A stretch of 64,000 nucleotides of DNA, taken from CAYOPZ01 sp964406005 (lineage in GTDB: Bacteria; Bacteroidota; Bacteroidia; Bacteroidales; SM23-62). The stretch covers positions 124,001 to 188,000 of the forward strand of contig CAYOPZ010000002.1 of assembly GCA_964406005.1 (NCBI GenBank), in the 5' to 3' direction. The notes under the pieces were generated by a model. The model did not search any database. It worked only from the letters and a program-made list of their open reading frames with translations, and was not told the DNA's origin. A program made the translations under genes and the position numbers. Each line of letters starts with the position of its first letter. The first letter of the stretch is position 1. Positions 45,265-54,347 of this stretch are shown here, in pieces.

Positions 45265-45804
45265 TCAGGATGTCACGATCCTGTAAATATCGGTCAGGTT
45301 CCTGGCATAACCTTCGTAATCCAGTCCGTATCCGATCACGAATTCATCGGTAATTTCCATGCCTACATAGTCCAGCCGTATTCCCCTGAGATGGGCTCCC
45401 GGCTTCAACAGCAATGCGGCTATCCGGATCTCCCCGGGCTCATATCCCTTCAGTTGCCTTATGATGTCTTCAAGGGTGGTTCCGGTATCAATTATGTCTT
45501 CGAGGATCACAACCGTTTTTCCCCGGATGTCCTCGTTGACGCCGATCAGCCTTTTTACCGTTCCCTTGCTGGATGTACCGGTATAGGAGGCAAGCTTCAA
45601 AAAGGTGATCCGGCAGTCAAGCCTGATCTGCCTGATAAGGTCCGAGGCAAACATGAATGCGCCGTTCAGAATGCCGATGAAAATCATATCCCTTCCCGCC
45701 AGGTCCCTGTTGATCTTTTCTGCCATACCTGAAACTACTTCCCGGATCTTTGCACCGGGGATGAAAATCTCAAATGTCCGGTCGCATATATTTATTTTTT
45801 CCAT
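45265..45804 (-). CDS. hpt: hypoxanthine phosphoribosyltransferase
   Basis: 179 residues. It salvages hypoxanthine (and often guanine) with PRPP. The PRPP-binding motif VVILEDIIDTGTTL is complete, and the GILNGAFMFASDLIR block that shapes the pyrophosphate loop precedes it. The C-terminal purine-site region KPGAHLRG..LDYVGMEI is typical of Hpt. It is divergent from purE, so purine salvage and synthesis genes share one 145-base promoter region. Confidence 0.94.
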   Translation of the reverse strand: MEKINICDRTFEIFIPGAKIREVVSGMAEKINRDLAGRDMIFIGILNGAFMFASDLIRQIRLDCRITFLKLASYTGTSSKGTVKRLIGVNEDIRGKTVVILEDIIDTGTTLEDIIRQLKGYEPGEIRIAALLLKPGAHLRGIRLDYVGMEITDEFVIGYGLDYEGYARNLTDIYRIVTS

Positions 45805-45898
45805 AACGGCAATAAATCCCGCAGCAACGAATTTACAAAGATTTCAGATGATAATTTCCCCGTTGTAGCATAAAGCGGTAAGTATGCTTATCTTTATG

Positions 45899-45906
45899 TA
45901 GATTTG
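45899..45906 (+). promoter_or_regulatory. -7 element (TAnnTTTG) of purE
   Basis: TAGATTTG matches the -7 box and lies 43 bases before the purE ATG in the region divergent from hpt. No PurR-like palindrome was recognised. Confidence 0.35.
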
Positions 45907-45949
45907 TGTATTTACAGAAAAAATCAACATATCATAACACAAGCACCAG

Positions 45950-46462
45950 ATGAATCCGAAAGTCAGCATTATCATGGGAAGTACCTCCGACCTTCCCGTC
46001 ATGGAACAGGCGGCCCGTATCCTGGACGAATTTGAAATACCTTTTGAGATCAATGCGCTGTCCGCACACCGTACCCCCGAACAGGCCATGGAATTCGCCA
46101 GGAAGGCTTACGGGCGAGGCATCCGTGTGATCATTGCAGGCGCCGGGGGCGCCGCACATCTGCCGGGCATCATAGCGGCACTTACAATTGTACCGGTAAT
46201 CGGCGTACCCGTCAAGGCCTCGATTTCCATGGACGGATGGGATTCCGTCCTCTCTATCCTGCAGATGCCGCCGGGAATACCCGTAGCCACCGTCGGCCTC
46301 GACGGGGCTAGAAATGCCGGGATCCTGGCCGCGCAGATCATCGGGACCGGGGACGAAAATGTGGCCGGGAAGGTGGAAGCGTTTAAGACGGGCCTTGCAA
46401 AAAAGACAGTCAAAGCCAACGAAGAACTGAAAAACATAAAATTCAAATTCAAGACCAACTGA
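45950..46462 (+). CDS. purE: N5-carboxyaminoimidazole ribonucleotide mutase
   Basis: 170 residues, class I PurE length. It moves the carboxylate from N5-CAIR to CAIR in purine synthesis. Seen: GSTSDLPVMEQA at the phosphate site, NALSAHRTPEQA with the catalytic His, and the glycine-rich IIAGAGGAAHLPG loop. Two outer-membrane protein genes follow, the first 18 bases after the stop, which is an unrelated-function pairing. Confidence 0.95.
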   Translation: MNPKVSIIMGSTSDLPVMEQAARILDEFEIPFEINALSAHRTPEQAMEFARKAYGRGIRVIIAGAGGAAHLPGIIAALTIVPVIGVPVKASISMDGWDSVLSILQMPPGIPVATVGLDGARNAGILAAQIIGTGDENVAGKVEAFKTGLAKKTVKANEELKNIKFKFKTN

Positions 46463-46480
46463 ATCATCGCCCGGAAAGCC

Positions 46481-47314
46481 GTGCATAATCCTTCTGTCAG
46501 GATCCCCTTAACCATCCTCGCCTGCCTGCTCTGCTGCCAGGTGCGTGCCTCCAATGACAATTATCCGGCAGGGGCCGGGATGGCGGCCATGGGAAGTGTC
46601 GGTGTCATGTACCCCGGTTTCTGGTCAACCTACCATAATCAGGCGGGGCTTGGATTTTACCCGCATCTGGCCTTCGGATTTCATCATGAGAACCGTTTCG
46701 TGGTCCCCCAGTACAGTCTTCATGCACTTGCCCTGACGGTGCCTACCGGTACCGGTACCATAGGGGTAAGTTATTCCTACTTCGGCTATTCCCGGTATCA
46801 TGAGGGCAAGATCGGACTGGCCCTGGGAAAATCATTTCATGACCGGTTTGCGGCAGGGCTCCAGCTGGATTACCTGAGCACCTTCATCGATAATGACATC
46901 GGGACCAGCGGAACCATTGCCGTGGAAGCCGGGATCCTGGCCGAACCGGTTCACAACCTGCTGATCGGTTTTCACGTGTTTAATCCCACCGCTTCACGAA
47001 TCCCGAAGATGCAGGATGAAAAGATCCCGGTGATCATGCGTATGGGATTCGGCTACCGGTTCGGCCAGCAGTTGTTCGTGGGCGTCGAGACGGAGAAGGA
47101 CCTCGAGCTCGGAGGCCCGGCTTATAAGTTGGGGCTGGAGTACAGGGTGATGGAATACATATATGCAAGGGCGGGAATCATGGTGCAGGAATACATAAGC
47201 CATTCATTCGGACTGGGATTCCGGCTGCTCGATTTCCGGGCGGATGTGGCATTTTCCCATCAGCAGATCCTCGGTTATACACCTTATTTCTCGTTACATT
47301 ACAACATTAAATGA
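46481..47314 (+). CDS. outer-membrane beta-barrel protein, PorV/PorQ-like (FadL-related)
   Basis: 277 residues from a GTG at 46481, the only start that gives a signal peptide (IPLTILACLLCCQVRAS). The mature N-terminus YPAGAGMAAMGSVGVMYPGF ... TYHNQAGLGFYPHLAFGFHHE has the GA(G)xxAMGxxxVA..NPAGL pattern of the PorV/PorQ and FadL-like barrels. The rest is regular amphipathic strands ending YFSLHYNIK. Some members carry T9SS cargo, but this could be a plain barrel. Its stop overlaps the start of the next gene (ATGA), so they are coupled. Confidence 0.7.
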   Translation: MHNPSVRIPLTILACLLCCQVRASNDNYPAGAGMAAMGSVGVMYPGFWSTYHNQAGLGFYPHLAFGFHHENRFVVPQYSLHALALTVPTGTGTIGVSYSYFGYSRYHEGKIGLALGKSFHDRFAAGLQLDYLSTFIDNDIGTSGTIAVEAGILAEPVHNLLIGFHVFNPTASRIPKMQDEKIPVIMRMGFGYRFGQQLFVGVETEKDLELGGPAYKLGLEYRVMEYIYARAGIMVQEYISHSFGLGFRLLDFRADVAFSHQQILGYTPYFSLHYNIK

Positions 47315-49389
47315 GGCAAATACCTTCCATACCCCGTACGCTCATTGTTTTCTGTTTTTTCATGCCATTCCCCCTGCAATCCCAGGAATACCGTTCCGGC
47401 CTCCCGGTCGTTACGGAAGACCTGATCGAACAGATGGCCAGGGACTCGGAGGAAGAACTCGATTACCAGACCCTTTTGGGGGATATCAATGACTGTCTGG
47501 AGAATCCGCTGGAGATCAATTCCGCGGGCAGGGAAGAACTTGAAAGGCTTCATCTGCTGACCGATTTCCAGATAAGCAGCCTGTTGAACTATATAGTGGA
47601 AAAGGGACCCCTGCTGACCATTTATGAACTGCCGCTGGTATATGGCTTTGACGAGGGGCTGGCACGAAAAATGGAGCCGCTGGTATCCTTCGAAACCACA
47701 TCACCGGCCAGGGGGACGGACCACGCGGCCAGGCCTCCGCACCAGCTGTTCCTGAGGTTTACTTCCGTTCTGGAAGAACAGAAAGGATATTCCCCGGCCA
47801 CGGATTCACTCATGGAAACCAATCCGAATGCCCGCTATCTGGGCGGCCGGCTGAAGGTCCTCACAAAATACAGGTTCCGCTACGGCAGGAAACTTGAACT
47901 GGGATATACGGGGGAGAAGGACGCGGGTGAACCCTTTCTCCTGGGGGGAAACAGATACGGGTTTGATTACAATTCCGCATACTTGCGGGTGAATGATGTC
48001 TGGAAATTCAGCAGCATCATTGCAGGCGATTACCAGGTCAGATCCGGGCAGGGGGTGATCCTGTGGTCGGGGCTGGCATTCGGAAAATCGCCGGACATCG
48101 TAAACACCAGGAAGAAGAATACGGCTACGGTCCCCTATACCTCCTCGGATGAGAACCGTTTTATGAGGGGCGTGTCGGCCACCTTCGAACACAAGGGGTA
48201 CTCATTCACCGGATTCTTTTCCGGGAAATACATAGATGCCAACACCTTTACCGACACCCTCGACGGGGAAACGTGCTTTTCTTCCTTCCTGGTGAGCGGC
48301 CTGCATTCCCTGCCGCGTGAATTCGAAGACAAGGATGCCGTGAAGGAAACCATCATCGGCGGAACCGCTTCCCGGGAATCGGGAAATTTTCGTGCCGGAA
48401 TAACCCTCCTGCACCATTACTACGATGCCGCGTATAAAAAGAAGGTGTCTGCAGATCCCTTCCTTTATACAGGGCGGTCCAATACCAATGCCGGGCTGGA
48501 CTACACCTATTCCGGCAACCGGCTCGTGCTTTTCGGGGAAGCCGGCTACAGCGGCAACGGGAGCCTTGCAGCGCTGAACGGCGCCTGTTTCGACCTTCAT
48601 CCACAGGTAAAGCTTTCCCTGCTGCACAGGTATTTCGATAAAGCCTTCCACGCCCTGTACGGGAATGCGTTCACGGAAAATACATCGAACAGGAACGAGA
48701 ACGGGCTTTATACGGGCATTGAGATATTTCCCCTTCCCGACTGGAAACTCTCGGGCTACCTGGATGCATACCGGTTCCCTTTCCTGCAAACGCAGATCGG
48801 GAAACCCTCCGCAGGCTTCGATTGTCTTTTTCAGGCCGATTACAGCCGGAAGGACGGCATAGCTGCCTATCTCCGTTACAAGCATAAGGACAAACCCGAA
48901 AACGTTTCCGGCGATCAAACGGGCCTGTCCCTCCCGGAAACAGTAAAAACCTCACACCTGAGATTCCATGTTTCCTACCCGGTTGCCGGCGGGCTGATCT
49001 TCCAGGACCGTCTGGAACTTTCCTCGTGGGAACAGGAGCCCGGCAGCCGCGAAGGCGGTTTCCTGGCCTATCATGACGTCATCTACAAACCGGAAAAACC
49101 ACGCCTCAGCCTTTATTTCCGTTACTGCATGTTCGACACGGAAAGTTACAATTCGAGGATATATACCTACGAGAATGATGTGCTCTATGCCTATTCCATT
49201 CCTTTCCATTACGGGCAGGGGATCCGCACCTATCTGAATGTACGCTGGGAAATCGGACGGCATACGGACCTGTGGGTCAAATACGCCCTGACCCGGTATG
49301 CCGGCCGCGAAACCGTCAGCAGCGGCCTGAACGAAATCCCGGGCAACCGGAAATCCGATCTGAGGGTGCAGCTGAGACTGAATTTTTAA
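47311..49389 (+). CDS. outer-membrane barrel protein with N-terminal helix-hairpin-helix domain
   Basis: 692 residues. Signal peptide about 1-25 (TLIVFCFFMPFPLQSQ). Residues about 30-130 hold one or two helix-hairpin-helix units of ComEA type (LEINSAGREELERLHLLTDF, LLTIYELPLVYGFDEGLARK). The rest is a long run of amphipathic strands with many Tyr/Arg (RYLGGRLKVLTKYRFRYGRK), ending in LRVQLRLNF with the terminal Phe of outer-membrane barrels. This ComEA-HhH plus barrel combination recurs in Bacteroidota; its function is unknown. In other proteins this HhH type binds DNA, which makes a DNA-uptake role thinkable but unproven. Linked by overlap to the PorV-like gene. Confidence 0.75.
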   Translation: MRQIPSIPRTLIVFCFFMPFPLQSQEYRSGLPVVTEDLIEQMARDSEEELDYQTLLGDINDCLENPLEINSAGREELERLHLLTDFQISSLLNYIVEKGPLLTIYELPLVYGFDEGLARKMEPLVSFETTSPARGTDHAARPPHQLFLRFTSVLEEQKGYSPATDSLMETNPNARYLGGRLKVLTKYRFRYGRKLELGYTGEKDAGEPFLLGGNRYGFDYNSAYLRVNDVWKFSSIIAGDYQVRSGQGVILWSGLAFGKSPDIVNTRKKNTATVPYTSSDENRFMRGVSATFEHKGYSFTGFFSGKYIDANTFTDTLDGETCFSSFLVSGLHSLPREFEDKDAVKETIIGGTASRESGNFRAGITLLHHYYDAAYKKKVSADPFLYTGRSNTNAGLDYTYSGNRLVLFGEAGYSGNGSLAALNGACFDLHPQVKLSLLHRYFDKAFHALYGNAFTENTSNRNENGLYTGIEIFPLPDWKLSGYLDAYRFPFLQTQIGKPSAGFDCLFQADYSRKDGIAAYLRYKHKDKPENVSGDQTGLSLPETVKTSHLRFHVSYPVAGGLIFQDRLELSSWEQEPGSREGGFLAYHDVIYKPEKPRLSLYFRYCMFDTESYNSRIYTYENDVLYAYSIPFHYGQGIRTYLNVRWEIGRHTDLWVKYALTRYAGRETVSSGLNEIPGNRKSDLRVQLRLNF

Positions 49390-49414
49390 GGACACTGATG
49401 ACAATGCTGCCCTT

Positions 49415-50704
49415 TTACAGGACCACTTCTGCAGGCCAGGGATCCTTTCGGGAGGTGCCCCAGAGCTTGCCGATGTAGTCAATGGAAAAGAAGTCTTCGA
49501 ATGCGTGAAGCCAGTAAGTTCCCCTGTCGGTAAGTGTTATTTCGTCTCCATTGTCATTCAAAAATCTGAATGATGACAATGCCTTGAAATATCTGCCGTA
49601 TATCTTATCGAAATCCTTACGAAATCTGGTTGCAAAATCTTTCTTGCTGAATCTGGTTTCATAGATCCTCCAGTAAAGCCAGCCTGACATTTGCATCTGA
49701 TCCGTCAGATCCACCGATAGCGCTATGGCCTTATGATTATTTTCAAATGCCCGGATGTATTCGGTGGCATTAAATGTGTTGATGTAGAAGATGTCCTTAA
49801 GGTAAGTACCCCCGCTTGCCCCGATCCCCAGGTAAAGAGGGACCGTCACGGAGCAGTATTTGTCAATCCCTTTCCTGGTAAAGGCCCACACAGAGGATCT
49901 GTAAAAGCCGGAACCATAGAAAATGTCTTCCAGAACATGCAGCATTTTTCTCCTCCTGAACATGGTGGGAACTGCCCGTCCGTTCCCAACTTTGCCCAAC
50001 CGGGTATAGGGGAACCTGAAGAGCGGATATGCTGCTACCTGATCGACTCCCAACTCCATCAGGGTTTGTCCCGCCTGCTCCACTTCCGACATTTTCTGGT
50101 CCGGGAGGTCAAAAATAACATCCGCGTTCACACAGTCGAATCCCTGGCTGGAAACAAGTTTGATTTTCTTGATAATCTCCCCTGTTGTATAGGGCCTCCC
50201 GAGAAATTTAAGATGCCTGTCCTGCAATGATTCAACCCCGATACTAAGGTATTTTACGCCAATTGATTTCAGTGTTTCCAGGTTTTGGGGATTCAGGTGG
50301 TTGGGATGGCTCTCCATATGGACGGAGCATTGCATATTGAAGTTCTGATAGATATGCTCCAGTATCTTTATCATCCCGTTATTCAGTATGGTCGTCGGGG
50401 TACCGCCCCCGACATAAAAAGTGGTCACAGGTTTCCTGCCAATAATTCCGGAATACCTGTCTATCTCCCTGATAACGGCCAGAGTATATTTTTTCGCCGT
50501 TTCCGGATGATAGATTTCCTTATTATAGGGACAGTAGTGGCATATCTGCTCACAAAAGGGGATGTGAAGATAGATCCCCAGCTCATCAATATCCTTGAAT
50601 TTAGTATCCAGCTCATCGGGGGAAGGAATTCTGTCCTTCAGCACAACCTGGTCCTTACCGGTAAAGACCCGGCTGATTTTCCTTCTGATATAATTACTGA
50701 TCAT
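49415..50704 (-). CDS. radical SAM enzyme of the HemN/HemW family
   Basis: 429 residues. The radical SAM motif CEQICHYC puts Cys51, Cys55 and Cys58 in the CxxxCxxC spacing that holds the 4Fe-4S cluster. The following FYVGGGTPTTI and KYLSIGVESLQDRHLKFLGR blocks are those of coproporphyrinogen III oxidase-like enzymes. The substrate is not clear: true anaerobic coproporphyrinogen oxidase, haem-chaperone HemW, haem-degrading ChuW/HutW-type and methyltransferase-type members share these motifs. The N-terminal 40 residues differ from HemW. It is paired with another radical SAM gene 24 bases upstream. G+C is somewhat lower than that of the flanking genes. Confidence 0.8.
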   Translation of the reverse strand: MISNYIRRKISRVFTGKDQVVLKDRIPSPDELDTKFKDIDELGIYLHIPFCEQICHYCPYNKEIYHPETAKKYTLAVIREIDRYSGIIGRKPVTTFYVGGGTPTTILNNGMIKILEHIYQNFNMQCSVHMESHPNHLNPQNLETLKSIGVKYLSIGVESLQDRHLKFLGRPYTTGEIIKKIKLVSSQGFDCVNADVIFDLPDQKMSEVEQAGQTLMELGVDQVAAYPLFRFPYTRLGKVGNGRAVPTMFRRRKMLHVLEDIFYGSGFYRSSVWAFTRKGIDKYCSVTVPLYLGIGASGGTYLKDIFYINTFNATEYIRAFENNHKAIALSVDLTDQMQMSGWLYWRIYETRFSKKDFATRFRKDFDKIYGRYFKALSSFRFLNDNGDEITLTDRGTYWLHAFEDFFSIDYIGKLWGTSRKDPWPAEVVL

Positions 50705-50728
50705 GCCGGCCTTTCATTATGATTCCTT

Positions 50729-51607
50729 CTAAAAGTATTTCAGCGCATTTTGAATCGCGGATGGTTTTAATCTTATGGTCTGATCTATCTCAGGATAACT
50801 CAGATAACCGCATTGCCTGCACAGTTCCGGATCATCATTGTACCTGCAACATCTGTATATCTTCCCTTCCTCGTATACGCGGCAAATATCCAGGGGGCGT
50901 TTCCACTCGTTTTTCATAGCCGCTTTGAGGCCGGCTCTTGAATTAAGAATCCTGTATCTGCTTTTTAACCCGATTAATTCCCGGATGATTTCGTTTTTTT
51001 CAACTGGATCGATATATAATTCATCATACCCGTAATAGGGTGTATGGAAATAGAAAAATACCCCCTTGACCTGCCTTATATCACTTATATATTCACAGAA
51101 CCCCTTTATATCACCTTTGTTATACCGGTTGATCGTATAATTGATATATAAGGAAAGATGATCCGTATCATGTATGTTTTTCATGATCCTGTCGAAGGAG
51201 TGACTGCGCAAATAATCATTCCTTTCCTGAAGTCCATCCACACTTACAAAAATCATATCGGCTGAAGTGACCAGGGGGAATGTTCCGTTGGTATAAACCA
51301 CCGTGGAATGATATCCCCTGCCATGAGCATATTTGACGATGTCCTCCATGTTATGGCCGTTGTCCTTCCAGAGAAACGGTTCACCTCCCTCGAGATAAAG
51401 TGTACGACCACCCTCTTTATAAAATGTATCAATCACGGATTTTGCTTCTTCAAAACTCATGGCCTTCGTTTTCCGCCTGTTCACCCTGCAATGCCGGCAT
51501 TGAAGATTGCATTTGTTGGTAAGGACGAGACCACAGATCAGGGGGGTGTCCTTCCCCAGGATTCTTCGATCGATAATATATTTTATACCATACAGGTAGG
51601 GCTTCAT
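50729..51607 (-). CDS. radical SAM enzyme with C-terminal cysteine cluster
   Basis: 292 residues. CNLQCRHC gives Cys33, Cys37 and Cys40 (CxxxCxxC), and LYLEGGEPFLW is the SAM-binding GGEP motif. Near the C-terminus several Cys (CRVYEEGKIYRCC, then PELCRQCGYL) could hold one auxiliary cluster, as in SPASM/twitch-type enzymes. Such enzymes modify peptides, sugars or cofactors. Parts are strikingly AT-rich (51121-51180 has 18 G+C of 60, against 34 of 60 in recJ at 52261-52320), suggesting transfer from another source. No small precursor peptide gene is obvious beside it. Substrate unknown. Confidence 0.75.
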   Translation of the reverse strand: MKPYLYGIKYIIDRRILGKDTPLICGLVLTNKCNLQCRHCRVNRRKTKAMSFEEAKSVIDTFYKEGGRTLYLEGGEPFLWKDNGHNMEDIVKYAHGRGYHSTVVYTNGTFPLVTSADMIFVSVDGLQERNDYLRSHSFDRIMKNIHDTDHLSLYINYTINRYNKGDIKGFCEYISDIRQVKGVFFYFHTPYYGYDELYIDPVEKNEIIRELIGLKSRYRILNSRAGLKAAMKNEWKRPLDICRVYEEGKIYRCCRYNDDPELCRQCGYLSYPEIDQTIRLKPSAIQNALKYF

Positions 51608-51616
51608 CTGGTGTTC

Positions 51617-51776
51617 CTATTTGTATTTCAACATCATCATTCCTGTAAGCTTTGCTGCAAATTCCCCGGGAAGAAATCCAGTGGCAGTTACCTGCATTTT
51701 ACTTATCCCCCGCGAATGAAGTTGCCATCTCCTGCCCTGTCCCGCCGGATGCACCGGTTATCAGGGCATAACTCAT
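51617..51776 (-). pseudogene. remnant of a short-chain dehydrogenase/reductase (SDR) gene
   Basis: Two short pieces of an SDR are seen. The first, 51776 to 51699, encodes MSYALITGASGGTGQEMATS plus five residues and stops; it is the N-terminal strand and TGxxxGxG NAD(P)-binding loop. The second, 51697 to 51617 in another frame, encodes MQVTATGFLPGEFAAKLTGM, which looks like the V-T-x-x-x-P-G-xxx-F segment near the C-terminal side of the SDR fold. The roughly 150-residue core, with the Ser-Tyr-Lys triad, is missing. It starts 25 bases after recJ on the same strand, so an intact lipB-recJ-SDR run probably existed before the radical SAM genes arrived. Alternatively the first piece is a chance 25-codon frame. 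Confidence 0.5.
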
Positions 51777-51800
51777 TGCAGTGCCGATGAGGCTCAGGTT

Positions 51801-53516
51801 CTAATCGAACTTGATGTCCTTGATGTTGAGCTGCAGGTTGACACGGCCCATAAACTCATTCTCTTCCAGGGTATAGCAGATATCGAATCCATGCCCTCCG
51901 GCAATGCGCTTGTAATTTTGCCCGTGTCCGAAAGCAATGGCAGGATGCACATTGTAGGGATCTTCCTCCTGGATCAGGTTAAGTTTCAGGTGATCACCGT
52001 TTGTCCCGACCGCTTTGCCCGTACCGTTGTCCACAACATTTTCCGTAAGGAAAACCGGCGGTGCATTCTCAGGTCCCAGCGGCTCGAACTGTTTCAGGAT
52101 GCGGTAGAACTTATCCGTGATCTCATTCAGGCTGATCTCCGTATCGATCTCGACCACCGGAACAAGCTGATCGGGTGTGATGGTTTCCGACACGAAGTCT
52201 TCGAATCTTTTCCTGAATTTGGGAATGTTCTCAAGTTTCATGGTCAGCCCCGCGGCATATTTATGCCCGCCGAAATTTTCCAGCAGATCACTGCAGGCCT
52301 CTACCGCCTGGTACAGGTCATAGCCGTAAACCGATCTCGCCGAACCCGTCGCAAACCCGTTCGATTCGGTCAGGATGACCGTCGGCCGGTACCAGGTGTC
52401 GATCAGCCGTGAGGCAACGATACCGATGACCCCCTTATGCCATTTCGGGTTGAACAGGACCGTGCTCTTCAGCTTCTGGAGCTCCGGGCTTCCTCCGATC
52501 AGGTCGAGCGCCTCCTGGGTGATGGTTGCATCTATATCCCTGCGTGTAACATTATAGGTATTGACCTTTTCCCCGATTACCCTGGCCTGTTGCGTATCCT
52601 CGGAAATCAGCAGGCTGACGGCGCTTTTTCCGGATTCCATCCGCCCGGCGGCATTGATGCGCGGACCTACTTTGAAAACCACGTCATCTATGCTGATCTT
52701 TTTGTCCTTGATACCGGCCAGTTCGATAATGGCCTTCAGCCCCGTCCGCGGATGCTCATTGAGCTGCCTGAGCCCGTAATGCGCAAGGACCCTGTTTTCC
52801 CCGTTCAGCGGTACGATATCCGAAGCAATGCTTACGGCCACCAGGTCGAGATAACCCGTAAGCTCCTTAAACGGAATATTGTTCCGCATTGAAAATGCCT
52901 GGATCAGCTTGAAGCCCACCCCGCACCCCGACAGTTCCCTGTCCGGGTAGGTACATTCCTCCCTTTTCGGATCCAGTACAGCTACAGCCGGGGGAATCAC
53001 TTCACCCGGGTTATGATGATCACAAATGATGAAATCGATCCCATGCTCCTTCGCATATATGACTTTTTCACCTGCCTTAATGCCACAATCAAGGGCGATG
53101 ATCAGCGACACCCCCCTTTCACGTGCGTATTCTATCCCGCTGGATGAAACTCCGTACCCTTCGTTGTAACGGTCCGGAATATAGAAATCAATATTCCCCG
53201 TAAGCTTCTTAAGAAAGGTATATACCAGGGCAACCGAGGTGGTACCGTCCACATCGTAGTCGCCATACACGAGGATCTTCTCATCATTCCTGAGTGCGGC
53301 TTCGATCCTTTCGACAGCCGCCTCCATGTCTTTCATCAGAAAAGGATCGTGAAGGTCGGTCAGTTCCGGCCGGAAAAAATGTTTCGATGCATCGAATGTC
53401 TTGATGCCACGCTGGACAAGAAGGACGGCCAGAGGCCTTGGGATATTCAGATTCCTGCAGAGCGCATCCACTTCCTGTACATCGCCCTGATCCTTCAGAA
53501 TCCAGTTTTTTTCCAT
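51801..53516 (-). CDS. recJ: single-stranded-DNA-specific exonuclease RecJ
   Basis: 571 residues. A 5'-3' exonuclease used in recombination and mismatch repair. DHH-family metal motifs: GDYDVDGTTS (about 85-94), ALDCGIK and the CDHHNPGE block, then NAAGRMESG in the DHHA1 part. Later the VGIVASRL, GSARS and ENFGGHKYAAGLTM motifs of DHHA1 appear, followed by the OB-fold. It is 3 bases after lipB in the same direction. Confidence 0.96.
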   Translation of the reverse strand: MEKNWILKDQGDVQEVDALCRNLNIPRPLAVLLVQRGIKTFDASKHFFRPELTDLHDPFLMKDMEAAVERIEAALRNDEKILVYGDYDVDGTTSVALVYTFLKKLTGNIDFYIPDRYNEGYGVSSSGIEYARERGVSLIIALDCGIKAGEKVIYAKEHGIDFIICDHHNPGEVIPPAVAVLDPKREECTYPDRELSGCGVGFKLIQAFSMRNNIPFKELTGYLDLVAVSIASDIVPLNGENRVLAHYGLRQLNEHPRTGLKAIIELAGIKDKKISIDDVVFKVGPRINAAGRMESGKSAVSLLISEDTQQARVIGEKVNTYNVTRRDIDATITQEALDLIGGSPELQKLKSTVLFNPKWHKGVIGIVASRLIDTWYRPTVILTESNGFATGSARSVYGYDLYQAVEACSDLLENFGGHKYAAGLTMKLENIPKFRKRFEDFVSETITPDQLVPVVEIDTEISLNEITDKFYRILKQFEPLGPENAPPVFLTENVVDNGTGKAVGTNGDHLKLNLIQEEDPYNVHPAIAFGHGQNYKRIAGGHGFDICYTLEENEFMGRVNLQLNIKDIKFD

Positions 53517-53519
53517 GAC

Positions 53520-54248
53520 TTAAATATTGGTTCGCAGGCTTACCCGGAATACCTCCGAAATCCTGTCTTTCAATACCCCGCCGACTTCCTGCATATCCAG
53601 TTCCCTGCCCAGTTCCCGTTGCATGGAGGTGACTCCCTTATCGATAAATCCGCAGGGATTAATATACTGAAAATATCCCAGATCCGTGTTGACATTCAGG
53701 GCAAACCCATGCATGGTCACATAGCGGCTTACACGGACCCCTATGGCGCATATCTTCCTTGCCCCCGACGGCAGGTCCGCATCCAGCCAGACGCCTGTGG
53801 CCCCCCGGAGCCTTGAAGCTTTTATTCCGTACCCTGACAGGGTCAGTATTACGGATTCCTCAAGCTTCCGGACATAGTCCTTCACCTTGATGTCCAGGGC
53901 TTCCAGGTCGAAAATCGGATACCCCACGATCTGCCCGGGTCCGTGATAGGTAATGTCTCCCCCCCTGTCTATCCTGTAGAAATCCGCCCCTATTTTCTTC
54001 AGGGTTTCATCCGGGATGAGCAGGTTCTGGTTTTTCCCGCTTTTGCCGATGGTGAATACATGCGGGTGCTCGCAAAAATAGATCACCTGGTTGCCCGGCC
54101 AGGGCACCCGTCTGCCTGTATTCCTCTCCCCGGATTTCAGGTTCACCACGGCATCAAGGGTGGCCTCCTGAAGGTCCCAGGCTTCCCTGTAGTCGATCCG
54201 TCCGAGATCCCTGAACAGTATGGTATGGTTCGTATCGTTTCCTTTCAT
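53520..54248 (-). CDS. lipB: octanoyl-[acyl-carrier-protein]--protein N-octanoyltransferase
   Basis: 242 residues. It transfers octanoate from acyl carrier protein to lipoyl domains for LipA to sulfurate. Seen: the RGGDITYHGPGQIVGYP block, the Lys in KICAIGVRVSRYVTMHGFAL, and the catalytic Cys in the NPCGF motif of the FQYINPCGF segment. The C-terminus past the Cys is complete. Divergent from lysS; recJ follows in the same transcript. Confidence 0.95.
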   Translation of the reverse strand: MKGNDTNHTILFRDLGRIDYREAWDLQEATLDAVVNLKSGERNTGRRVPWPGNQVIYFCEHPHVFTIGKSGKNQNLLIPDETLKKIGADFYRIDRGGDITYHGPGQIVGYPIFDLEALDIKVKDYVRKLEESVILTLSGYGIKASRLRGATGVWLDADLPSGARKICAIGVRVSRYVTMHGFALNVNTDLGYFQYINPCGFIDKGVTSMQRELGRELDMQEVGGVLKDRISEVFRVSLRTNI

Positions 54249-54319
54249 TAAGGACCGGGGAAAGTATCCGCATCCGGCAAATCACCGGGATTTCGACCCT
54301 GTAAATTTAATCTAATCAC

Positions 54320-54327
54320 TATCTTTG
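54320..54327 (+). promoter_or_regulatory. -7 element (TAnnTTTG) of lysS
   Basis: TATCTTTG lies 20 bases before the lysS ATG in the 99-base region divergent from lipB. Confidence 0.4.
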
Positions 54328-54347
54328 AACAAATTTTTTACCTTATA

